A model generated the notes under the pieces. The model saw only the letters and a program-made list of their open reading frames with translations, did no database searches and had not been told where the DNA came from. This document shows, in pieces, positions 57,970 to 64,000 of a stretch of DNA of 64,000 nucleotides. The stretch's first letter is position 1. Every line of letters starts with the position of its first letter. The stretch is from the NCBI RefSeq assembly GCF_014205135.1, contig NZ_JACHMY010000001.1:4588001-4652000 (forward strand), in the 5' to 3' direction. Source of the DNA: Kribbella italica. Lineage in GTDB: Bacteria > Actinomycetota > Actinomycetes > Propionibacteriales > Kribbellaceae. Made by a program: the position numbers and the translations under genes.

Positions 57970-58077
57970 GACTCGTCCTCTTCCGTCGCGTCCGATGATC
58001 CGCAACTCTAGAACGATCCATGGATCTGGATCAATACCCGGCAAGCCTCGCCGGCCCGTCCCCGGGATCCGAACCAA

Positions 58078-58332
58078 CTACAGCAATCGGTCGAGTACGT
58101 CGCCCGCCTCGGCGTACCCCGCATCCGCGATCCGCTGCAACTCGATCAGATCCTTCCGCTCAGCGGCCCTCCGAGTCAGCAACTCCTCCGCTTTGTCAGA
58201 CCCCTCGTCGAGCAACTCACTCAACTCCTCGAGATCCCCACGCCGATCAGCCAACTCAGCCAGCCGATCCAGCGCCTTCTCGTTCCCCTCGTCAGCCAGC
58301 GCCCGCAACGTCTCGCGATCAGCATCAGTCAT
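58078..58332 (-). CDS. Small helical-repeat (HEAT/TPR-like) protein
   Basis: 84-residue acidic protein made of short repeated helices (ALADEGNEKALDRLAELA, LSELLDEGSDKAEELL, RIADAGYAEAGDVL), each ending in a Gly or Asn turn. No signal or membrane segment. Probably a small protein-interaction module of unknown role. Confidence 0.7.
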   Translation of the reverse strand: MTDADRETLRALADEGNEKALDRLAELADRRGDLEELSELLDEGSDKAEELLTRRAAERKDLIELQRIADAGYAEAGDVLDRLL

Positions 58333-58403
58333 ACCGCCGATTCAACACCCGAGCCGCCCCCACCCGCAGTGCAAGCTTGTATCGTCATCCCCTGCGCACC
58401 CCA

Positions 58404-58486
58404 GCCCGGGTGGCGGAACGGCAGACGCAGCGAGCTTAAACCTCGCGAACCGAAAGGTTGTACGGGTTCGAATCCCGTCCCGGGCA
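58404..58486 (+). tRNA. tRNA-Leu(UAA), bldA-like
   Basis: Class II tRNA of 83 nt. The acceptor GCCCGGG (58404-58410) pairs with CCCGGGC (58479-58485), discriminator A58486. The anticodon stem GCGAG/CTCGC holds loop CTTAAAC, giving anticodon TAA (58437-58439), which reads the rare UUA codon. The variable arm is AACC-GAAA-GGTT, and the T arm ACGGG-TTCGAAT-CCCGT is standard. CCA is not encoded. It corresponds to bldA of Streptomyces, which gates expression of TTA-containing genes. At least three genes in this window contain TTA. The 3' end is copied downstream. Confidence 0.95.
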
Positions 58487-58985
58487 CCGGGTCCACCCCA
58501 CGCGTGCTCCGTGCGCGCTTCCTTCGTCGCTTCGCTCCTCAGCGCGCGCACTAGGCCCGCTCCCACCCACCCCCGGCTTAGCGCCGTGCGCTTCTTTGGC
58601 CGGCTACCGCCGGCGGTTGCGGGCTGACGCCCGCGAGTGCGCGCTATCGCGCGACCTACCACCCGGCTTGTCCCGCTCTGCGCCCCAATCGAGTCCTGCG
58701 GCTTCGACTCCCATCCCCGGCACCGGATCCAACCCACGCGCGCTCCGCACGCGCTAACTTCGTCGCTCCGCTCCTCAGCGCACGCACTACGCCCGCTCCC
58801 ACCCACCCCCGGCTTAGCGCCGCGCGTTCCTTTGGCCGGCTAACGCCGGCGCTTGCGGGCTGGCGCCCGCGAGTGCGCGCTATCGCGCGATCTACCACCC
58901 GACCTGACCGACCCCGGACAGCTCCCCAGTCGAGTCCACACTTCGCGTCCAGCAGTCCTACGGGTTCGAATCCCATCCCGGGCGC
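58474..58985 (+). repeat. Tandem duplication of about 236 bp, each unit ending in a tRNA-Leu 3' end
   Basis: Bases from 58474 and from 58710 run in parallel at a constant offset of 236 for more than 200 bp (TCCCACCCACCCCCGGCTTAG, split at 58561 and 58797, is identical in both). Each unit starts at a T-arm/acceptor sequence: real tRNA 58462-58486, a degenerate copy around 58696-58724 (TTCGACTCCCATCCCCGG), and a better copy at 58958-58983 (ACGGGTTCGAATCCCATCCC). The second unit carries an extra 26 bp near its end. No gene lies inside. Confidence 0.8.
58596..58660 (+). ncRNA. Run of three stem-loops, first repeat unit
   Basis: GCCGGC-n4-GCCGGC, GCGGGC-tgac-GCCCGC and GTGCGCGC-tat-CGCGCGAC-type hairpins follow each other with 2-6 nt between. 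In the second unit (58832-58896) the stems are identical while the loops differ (tacc/taac, tgac/tggc), the pattern of a structure under selection or recently copied. No promoter is identified; whether it is transcribed (perhaps as the tRNA read-through) is unknown. Confidence 0.4.
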
Positions 58986-59083
58986 AAGCACCGCCCGCTT
59001 GTGCGCGATGGTCTCGTGCTCCGGTGGACGACTGCGAACAGTGCGGGACGAGCAGGTCGAATCGCTGGCCGGCTTGCACCAGA

Positions 59084-59542
59084 TCAGGCGATGTCCACTG
59101 GCCAAGCCGTCCATCCAAAGGACGTCGGTCGACTCCCGCCGGCCTCGACGAATTCGCCGATCGCCCGGCGTACGTCCTCCAGCGACACTTCAGAGTCCTG
59201 TGGCCAGCCCTCGTCATGCCCTTGGTAGTAGAAGAACGCCTCCTCGCGCTGGCTCGGTTCTCCAGGGACATACCAGACGCCTCGTTCGGCCCCGTCGTCG
59301 CCGGCGTACCGGATGCCACCCACCTGGGCTTCGGCATCAATGCCGATCCGCAGCTCGTGGTCGCGTACGCCGGACTCCAACAGCGGTCGCGCCTCGCAGT
59401 AAAGCGCGACAACGGAGTTCTCGAACGGCTCAGCCAGAATCGCGTCGACAAGGGCGTCGACATCTGCGGCGGACGTCAGAAGTGTGGGACCTGCGCCGTT
59501 CTTGTAGAAGGCCCGCACAGTCGAGGTCATATCGTCATCCAT
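59084..59542 (-). CDS. Imm1-family immunity protein (orphan)
   Basis: 152-residue cytoplasmic protein with the Imm1 pattern: TSAADVDALVDAIL, then ELRIGIDAEAQVGGIRYAG, VWYVPGEP, FFYYQGHDEGWPQDSEV and the closing VRRAIGEFVEAGGSRPTSFGW. Imm1 proteins neutralise toxin domains (often deaminases) of polymorphic toxin systems. No toxin is adjacent, so it would be an orphan giving protection against neighbours or a remnant. It lies between tRNA-Leu 3' copies at 58985 and about 59688, as cargo of a small island. ATG 59530 is an alternative start. Confidence 0.8.
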   Translation of the reverse strand: MDDDMTSTVRAFYKNGAGPTLLTSAADVDALVDAILAEPFENSVVALYCEARPLLESGVRDHELRIGIDAEAQVGGIRYAGDDGAERGVWYVPGEPSQREEAFFYYQGHDEGWPQDSEVSLEDVRRAIGEFVEAGGSRPTSFGWTAWPVDIA

Positions 59543-59622
59543 CCCGTTCTGTACTGCGATAGGTCCGCCCGAACCCAGCTGGGCCGTAGACGGTCAAATT
59601 ACCGCTCGCCGCGAGAATCGGC

Positions 59623-59688
59623 GCGCGAGTGGCACTGCTGTCAAATGCCCGAAAGCGCGCTACCGCGAGCTAAGCCCATCCCGGCCAC
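59623..59688 (+). repeat. Degenerate fourth tRNA-Leu 3' end with hairpin remnant
   Basis: GCGCGCTACCGCGAG followed by AAGCCCATCCCGGCCACC resembles the last hairpin of the repeat unit followed by the tRNA 3' end (AATCCCGTCCCGGGCACC). It marks the right side of the segment holding the Imm1 gene. Similarity is partial. Confidence 0.45.
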
Positions 59689-59726
59689 CAGGTGGCTTCG
59701 GGGCCGGAACGACTGGTGTGTTCCTC

Positions 59727-59732
59727 TAAGTT
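59727..59732 (+). promoter_or_regulatory. -10 hexamer, leaderless promoter of the APH(6)-like gene
   Basis: TAAGTT ends 6 nt before ATG 59739. Confidence 0.5.
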
Positions 59733-59738
59733 GGCCGG

Positions 59739-60647
59739 ATGCCCCTCGAAATCCCTGACCAGGTCCGCAAGACCGTCATGACCGACGGCAACGAATCCTG
59801 GCTGGACGAGCTGCCAGACTTGGTCGACTCCCTCGCCCACGAGTGGGCGCTCGTGATCGGCTCCAGCCTCGCCGGCGGGCACGCTGCCCTGGTCCTCGAA
59901 GTGACGATGGCGGACGGAACTCCGGCGGTCCTCAAGATCGGTGTGCCCGGTCGCGACGTCGGGCAAGAGGCCACAGTGCTGCGCCTCGCGAACGGTGAGG
60001 GATGTGCCAAGCTGCTGGACGAAGATCTGGGTCGGCAAGTTCTCCTGCTGGAGCGGCTTGGGGCTCCGATGCACGACCTCGTGGCCGACCCTGCACGCCG
60101 CCACGTCCTGCTGTGTGAAGCGGCGGTTCGCCTGTGGCGTCCCGTTGGTCCTGACGTCGATCTTCCGACCGGCGCGCAGTTGGCTGAGCAGTACGCCGAT
60201 CGGCTGCCCGAACTTTGGGAGCAGGCGGGCCGTCCGTGTTCGCCGGCCACGGTGGCGGACGCGCTGGAGTGCATGGACCGTCGTCGTCTTGCTCACGACG
60301 ATCGGTCCGCGGTGCTCGTCCACGGTGATCTCCACGAGATGAACGCCCTGCAGGCGAGTGACGGCAGCTACAAGCTCGTCGATCCAGCGGGACTGCGCGC
60401 CGAGCCCGCGTGCGATCTCGGCACCATCGTGCGGTGCAACCCGGCCCTCGGTGACGACCTCCGGGCGCGGACCGCGCAGCTGGCGTCTCGGACGGGTGTG
60501 GATGCCACCGCCATCTGGGAATGGGGAACCATCCACCGGGTCTTCAGCGGCGTCTACGCCAGCAGCATCGGTTTCCAGCCCTTCGCCGCTCAGCTACTGG
60601 CCGAAGCGGATCGTCTCACCAGGGAGTCGAGGTCGCGGACCGCGTAG
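59739..60647 (+). CDS. APH(6)/hydroxyurea-kinase-family phosphotransferase
   Basis: Kinase of 302 residues resembling streptomycin 6-phosphotransferases. ALVIGSSLAGGHAALVLEV and PAVLKIGVPG form the nucleotide pocket (Lys in LKIG), EATVLRLANGEGCAKLL follows, and the catalytic loop is VLVHGDLHEMNAL with Asp/Asn. LVDPAGLRAEPACDLG is the metal site. The family inactivates streptomycin by phosphorylation, but soil genomes carry many members with other roles. Its 3' end overlaps the convergent DinB-fusion gene by 58 bp. Confidence 0.88.
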   Translation: MPLEIPDQVRKTVMTDGNESWLDELPDLVDSLAHEWALVIGSSLAGGHAALVLEVTMADGTPAVLKIGVPGRDVGQEATVLRLANGEGCAKLLDEDLGRQVLLLERLGAPMHDLVADPARRHVLLCEAAVRLWRPVGPDVDLPTGAQLAEQYADRLPELWEQAGRPCSPATVADALECMDRRRLAHDDRSAVLVHGDLHEMNALQASDGSYKLVDPAGLRAEPACDLGTIVRCNPALGDDLRARTAQLASRTGVDATAIWEWGTIHRVFSGVYASSIGFQPFAAQLLAEADRLTRESRSRTA

Positions 60648-61345
60648 CGGTGGTGTTCCCACTCCTCTTCCAGGATCACGTGGAGGCAGGAGAGCGTGGT
60701 CTCGAGGTACTGCGGTGCGTGCGGGTTCTTGCGAGCAACCTGCAAGGACTCCACCGTCACCGTGCCGATGTACTCGCGGACCATCGCAACGTGGTCGGCG
60801 CGGGCTTTCAGCACTTCCTCGTACGGCGGGGTGCCGGTGACGACCAGGCCCGCATCGCGACCTTCCTCGGCGGCGCCGGTGTCCGCGAGGCCGAGGGGGT
60901 GGAACGGCTGCGCGACGTCCAAGACCGCTCGGCCCAGCCAGGTGTTGGTCGCCAGGATCAGGTGGCGCAGGGTCTGGGCGAACGACCACTCGCCGTCGAC
61001 GGAAAGGTCGACCGAGCCGGCGGGAAGCAACGCGGCGCGGGCGACGGTCGCCGACCAGGTGCGTTCGAGCGCGGACCAGGCTTCGCGGAGGCCTTCGGGG
61101 GTTGACGCGCGGCGGAGCTCACGGCCGGGGAAACGCTTGTCGAGCTCGGCTTCGACGTACGGCGCGACGTCGACCCCGTTGACGCGCAGCGTGCTCAGCC
61201 ACGGAGCGTCGATGTCGCCGTCCCGGATCTCCACACCGCGCATCACGACCCCGGACAGATCGGATTCGACGAAGCGCGCGCCCTGCAGGTCAGCGCCGGC
61301 GAAGCAGGCGCCGCGCAGGTCGTCGGATCGGTTGAAACTCGCCAT
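60590..61345 (-). CDS. Pentapeptide-repeat + DinB_2 fusion protein
   Basis: 251 residues. The N-terminus has a short run of pentapeptide repeats (DLRGACFAGADLQGARFVES). The rest is a DinB-like four-helix bundle: GEWSFAQTLRHLILATNTWL holds the first His, and LSCLHVILEEEWEHHRYAVR the C-terminal His residues. This fusion recurs in actinobacteria; function unknown, a thiol-dependent reaction is possible. GAGG precedes the ATG. It overlaps the APH(6)-like gene by 58 bp at the 3' ends. Confidence 0.87.
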   Translation of the reverse strand: MASFNRSDDLRGACFAGADLQGARFVESDLSGVVMRGVEIRDGDIDAPWLSTLRVNGVDVAPYVEAELDKRFPGRELRRASTPEGLREAWSALERTWSATVARAALLPAGSVDLSVDGEWSFAQTLRHLILATNTWLGRAVLDVAQPFHPLGLADTGAAEEGRDAGLVVTGTPPYEEVLKARADHVAMVREYIGTVTVESLQVARKNPHAPQYLETTLSCLHVILEEEWEHHRYAVRDLDSLVRRSASASS

Positions 61346-61371
61346 GGTGAATCCTCACCCGGCGGGCCGGT

Positions 61372-61935
61372 TCAGAGATAGACCTTCCGCGGGTAGATCG
61401 CATGCGCCCCGGCCACCCGGTCCAGAAACAGCAGGCCGTTGCAGTGGTCGATCTCGTGCTGCAGAGCCCGTGCCTCGAAGGCATCGGTCGACAACGTCAC
61501 GACATCAGAGGTCCCGGGCAGCACCCCCGAGACAGTCAGGCGCGTGGCCCGCTTCACGTCGCCGGTCAGATCGGGAACAGACATGCACCCCTCGCGCGCC
61601 TTCTCTCGGCGGCTCGCTTCGACGACCACCGGATTGCACAGGACGAAGACGCCATGGCACGTCCGCGTCTTCGCATGGCCGGTGACATCCAGTGCGAACA
61701 TCTGCGCAGCCACTCCGACCTGCGGGGCCGCGAGGCCGACGCAGCCGGGTGAGACTCGCATCGTTGCCACGAGATCGGCGGCGAGGGCAACCATCACGGG
61801 ATCGAGCGGATCGACGAGAGCACCCTCCAGCGCGAGCACCGGGTGCGGTGCCCGGACGACCTCCAGTACGTCGCCCGCCAGGCCGAGCTGCGCCGGGGAC
61901 CAGGCCGCGAGGGTCTGGTTCAGGTGACCGATCAC
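61372..61935 (-). CDS. def: Peptide deformylase
   Basis: Removes the formyl group from the N-terminal methionine of new proteins; 187 residues. All three motifs are intact: GCVGLAAPQVG (residues 64-74), REGCMS with metal ligand Cys117, and QHEIDH with ligands His160 and His164 and catalytic Glu161. The GTG start overlaps the stop of the double-ACT gene as GTGA, so it is translationally coupled to it. Probably one of several deformylases in the genome. Confidence 0.94.
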   Translation of the reverse strand: MIGHLNQTLAAWSPAQLGLAGDVLEVVRAPHPVLALEGALVDPLDPVMVALAADLVATMRVSPGCVGLAAPQVGVAAQMFALDVTGHAKTRTCHGVFVLCNPVVVEASRREKAREGCMSVPDLTGDVKRATRLTVSGVLPGTSDVVTLSTDAFEARALQHEIDHCNGLLFLDRVAGAHAIYPRKVYL

Positions 61936-62438
61936 AAATCGTCGCTCTCGGCGGGATGGAGCGTGACGCCGACGCCCAGCTCCTCCGCCGTGATCTCCAG
62001 CGCGCGCAGCAGCATCGGCAGCTCGGCGGTCGGCGGGATCTCGACCTCGGCGGTCAGCACGTACAGCTCCCCGCTCAGCCGCGTCGTCAGATCCGTCACC
62101 GTCCCACCGACCGAGGCGATCATCCGCGTCACCGCAGACACGATCCCCGGCCGATCCGCGCCGTGCACGCTCAGCAGGTACGGCGCACCGAGCGGTGCAT
62201 GCGCGGTCTCCGGGCCCATCTCGCGCACCGTGATGACCAGCTCGCCGCGCAGCGGCTCCAGCGCCTCCTTGACCGGCGCGAACGGCCCGCTGCAGACGAT
62301 CATCATCGCGAAGTGGCCGCGCAGCAGCGTCATCGTGGAGTCCTCGAGGTTCACCCCGACCTGGGCGAGCGCCTCGGTGACGTCGGCGATGATGCCCGGG
62401 CGGTCGGGCCCGATCACGGTGACAGCGAGCTGGGTCAT
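61932..62438 (-). CDS. Double-ACT-domain protein, GcvR-like
   Basis: 168 residues made of two ACT domains: residues 3-80 (VTVIGPDRPGIIADVTEALA) and 90-165 (LSVHGADRPGIVSAVTRMIA). Each has the D-R-P-G-I turn that binds amino acids at the dimer interface. No enzyme domain. GcvR-type proteins of this shape regulate the glycine cleavage system or bind amino acids. Coupled by GTGA overlap to peptide deformylase downstream. GGGAGG precedes the ATG. Confidence 0.9.
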   Translation of the reverse strand: MTQLAVTVIGPDRPGIIADVTEALAQVGVNLEDSTMTLLRGHFAMMIVCSGPFAPVKEALEPLRGELVITVREMGPETAHAPLGAPYLLSVHGADRPGIVSAVTRMIASVGGTVTDLTTRLSGELYVLTAEVEIPPTAELPMLLRALEITAEELGVGVTLHPAESDDL

Positions 62439-62617
62439 GGGGCCTCCCGGCCTGGACTGAGGAGTGGACCGGAGCGGCGAGGGAAAGCCGGCAGGCCCCG
62501 TGCCGGAGGCACGCGTTGGCAGAGCATGCCGGAACCGTACCCAACCGAAAGTCTCGACCTGACCCGACTTCGGTATCCGGACCGCCCGATCACGCCGTAC
62601 GGCGGCCGCCGGCTCGC

Positions 62618-62623
62618 TATCGT
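62618..62623 (+). promoter_or_regulatory. -10 hexamer, leaderless promoter of the second histidine kinase
   Basis: TATCGT ends 7 nt before GTG 62631 and favours that start over ATG 62526. Confidence 0.5.
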
Positions 62624-62630
62624 CGGGGCT

Positions 62631-63758
62631 GTGGACAAGTCGCTCGGTCGCAAGCGCAGTGCCCGCGACTGGGTCGTCGACTCGGTCGCGTTCCTGCTCG
62701 CGCTGCTGATCGGCGTGATCCTGTACGGCGAGAACGACACCGACCAGATCCCGCAGTGGCTGTTCGCGGCCGACTTCGTCAGCGGGATCGTGCTCTGCCT
62801 GCTGCTGTGGTTCCGGCGGCGCTGGCCGATCCAGCTCGCGGTGCTGGCGGTCGTCATGACGATCTACTCCGAGACCGGCGGGATCGCGGCGCTGGTCCTC
62901 ACGATGACCGTGGCCGTGTACTTCCGGTTCCGGGTGTCGCTGCTGATCGCCGCGCTGAACATCGTCAGCGTCGTGCTCTACTCCGTCGTCCGCGAGACCG
63001 AGGATCCCGGCGTGCTCGTGTACGCGACCGCCGTCCCGCTGTACTTCGGAGTGGTCGGGTGGGGCGCCTACATCCGCTCCCGTCGCCAGCTCGTTCAGAC
63101 TCTGCGCGAGCGGGCCGAGCGAGCCGAGGCAGTCGCCATGCTCGAGGCCGAGCAGGGCCAGCTCCGGGCGCGTGAGGAGATCGCGCGCGAGATGCACGAC
63201 GTCCTCGGGCACCGGTTGTCGCTGCTCAGCGTGCACGCCGGCGCGCTCGCGTACCGGCCCGACGCGTCGACCGAGGAGATCGCGGGTGCGGCGGAGATCA
63301 TCCGGTCGAGCGCGCACCAGGCGCTGCAGGACCTGCGCGAGGTGATCGGCGTACTGCGGGCGCCGGTCGGCGAGCTGCCGCAGCCGACCTTCGGCGACCT
63401 GCCGGTGCTGATCGAAGGCGCACAGCGGGCCGGCGTACCGGTGGAGCTGGAGCTCGACGCACCGGGTCCGTTGCCGGAGCACGTCGGGCGTACGGCGTAC
63501 CGGATCGTTCAGGAGGGGCTGACCAACGCGATGAAGCACGCGCCCGAGGAGCCGGTCCGCATCCGCGTGGTCGGGGCTCCGGGCAACGGCCTGACCGTTG
63601 ACGTGAGCAACCCCGCTCCGAAGGTCCGGCCCGGTGACCAGGGTCAGGGGCTCAAGGGTCTGCGCGAACGCGCGGCGCTCGTCGAGGGACGACTCGAGCA
63701 CGGCAGGACCCCAGAGGGCGACTTCCGGCTGTCTGCCTGGTTACCGTGGCCCTCATGA
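62631..63758 (+). CDS. Sensor histidine kinase, DesK/NarL type
   Basis: Kinase of 375 residues. A membrane module of five to six helices (residues about 14-145), as in DesK-like sensors, leads through a coiled-coil linker (residues 150-182) to the dimerisation helix with His189 in REEIAREMHDVLGHRLSLL. The GHKL domain has N-box EGLTNAMKHA and G-box GDQGQGLKGLRERA. The signal is probably membrane state or a small compound. A TTA codon sits five codons from the end (63741-63743). ATGA overlap couples it to the regulator at 63755. Confidence 0.9.
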   Translation: MDKSLGRKRSARDWVVDSVAFLLALLIGVILYGENDTDQIPQWLFAADFVSGIVLCLLLWFRRRWPIQLAVLAVVMTIYSETGGIAALVLTMTVAVYFRFRVSLLIAALNIVSVVLYSVVRETEDPGVLVYATAVPLYFGVVGWGAYIRSRRQLVQTLRERAERAEAVAMLEAEQGQLRAREEIAREMHDVLGHRLSLLSVHAGALAYRPDASTEEIAGAAEIIRSSAHQALQDLREVIGVLRAPVGELPQPTFGDLPVLIEGAQRAGVPVELELDAPGPLPEHVGRTAYRIVQEGLTNAMKHAPEEPVRIRVVGAPGNGLTVDVSNPAPKVRPGDQGQGLKGLRERAALVEGRLEHGRTPEGDFRLSAWLPWPS

Positions 63759-64000
63759 CTATCCGGGTAGTGATCGTCGACGACGACCCGTTGCTGCGCG
63801 CCGGGCTCAAGCTGATGCTGGGCGGCGCGCCGGACATCCGGGTGGTCGCCGAGGCGGACGACGGGGCCGGGGTGCAGGCGCTGATCGACCGCGAGTCGCC
63901 GGACGTCGTGCTGATGGACATCCGGATGCCCGGCATCGACGGCCTGACCGCGACCGAGTCGGTCCGGTCCCGGCCGGGGGCGCCGGAGATCGTCATCCTG
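63755..64000 (+). CDS. NarL-family response regulator, cut by window end
   Basis: Only the first 82 residues are present: the receiver domain with the acidic triad Asp9-Asp11 (VIVDDDPLLRAG) and phospho-acceptor Asp55 in VVLMDIRMPG. The LuxR-type HTH would lie beyond the window. ATG 63755 overlaps the kinase stop as ATGA. It resembles the regulator at 924-1589 in the same region (both DVVLMDIRMPG). Confidence 0.9.
   Translation, partial: MTIRVVIVDDDPLLRAGLKLMLGGAPDIRVVAEADDGAGVQALIDRESPDVVLMDIRMPGIDGLTATESVRSRPGAPEIVIL

Noticed and set aside
58940..58985. Possible second tRNA gene
   Set aside because: Only the T arm and 3' acceptor strand are present. There is no 5' acceptor, D arm or anticodon arm upstream, so it is a 3'-end copy.
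1..64000. Prophage or biosynthetic gene cluster
   Set aside because: No phage structural genes, integrase, PKS, NRPS or terpene synthase genes were found; tailoring-type enzymes are scattered and unlinked.

Overview
The window is high-GC actinobacterial DNA (by eye about 70 percent G+C). GTG starts are common, coupled ATGA/GTGA gene junctions are frequent, and many start codons sit 6-7 nt behind a TANNNT hexamer (leaderless transcripts). GTAC-containing words are abundant. Together with the gene families this suggests a soil actinomycete of the Kribbella / Propionibacteriales type; that is an inference from style, not a proven assignment. No rRNA, CRISPR array, transposase, integrase or replication origin was seen. 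One tRNA gene is present, tRNA-Leu(UAA), the counterpart of Streptomyces bldA.

Layout. 1-2.9 kb: a two-component system with a duplicated gene junction, and a beta-rich protein. 3-5.1 kb: a MarR regulator divergent from a 14-TM exporter with AT-rich operators between them. 5.1-9.3 kb: a minus-strand run of threonine ammonia-lyase, a sugar-binding lipoprotein and two sugar permeases (no ATPase). 9.4-11.9 kb: an aldo/keto reductase and an APH-type kinase whose N-terminal domain also occurs as a stand-alone fragment. 11.9-14.5 kb: an ABC-2 exporter operon. 14.6-17.6 kb: an SDR and a second MarR/DHA2 exporter pair. 17.8-20.6 kb: an AI-2E family permease and an orphan GlmL/MutL-type ASKHA ATPase. 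21-22.2 kb: cystathionine gamma-synthase; its pathway partner cystathionine beta-synthase lies at 50.7 kb.

22.3-24.6 kb: two unrecognised proteins in one operon, flanked by a long hairpin and by copies of a 43-51 bp dispersed repeat. 24.6-27.5 kb: TetR divergent from an MMPL exporter. 27.6-31.6 kb: a FAD oxidoreductase, a YczE-type membrane protein divergent from its MocR-type regulator, and MsrA. 31.7-39.7 kb: YCII-like pair, phosphatase, small secreted and zinc-ribbon proteins, DinB, tripeptidyl-aminopeptidase-like hydrolase, MazG-like protein, ArsR/MFS pair and a VOC protein. 39.7-43.8 kb: an unusual GNAT + GyrB-like ATPase fusion, a CPT-like kinase, an APH kinase and a phospholipase D-like protein. 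43.9-50.6 kb: a Tat-exported beta-propeller, a BBE-type flavoenzyme, a LarA-family enzyme, a diiron protein, a Baeyer-Villiger-type monooxygenase and a 34-residue membrane peptide. 50.7-58.3 kb: CBS, SGNH hydrolase, DUF4287, SnoaL, Bax-inhibitor-like, DUF4118, cupin, NmrA-like and dienelactone-hydrolase-like genes.

58.4-59.7 kb is the most unusual stretch. The bldA-like tRNA is followed by a tandem duplication of about 236 bp units, each ending in a copy of the tRNA 3' end and each carrying three consecutive stem-loops. Next comes an orphan Imm1-type immunity gene, then a further degenerate tRNA 3' end. This looks like a scar of repeated integration or duplication at the tRNA. 59.7-64 kb: an APH(6)-like kinase, a pentapeptide/DinB fusion, peptide deformylase coupled to a double-ACT protein, and a second two-component system whose regulator is cut by the window end.
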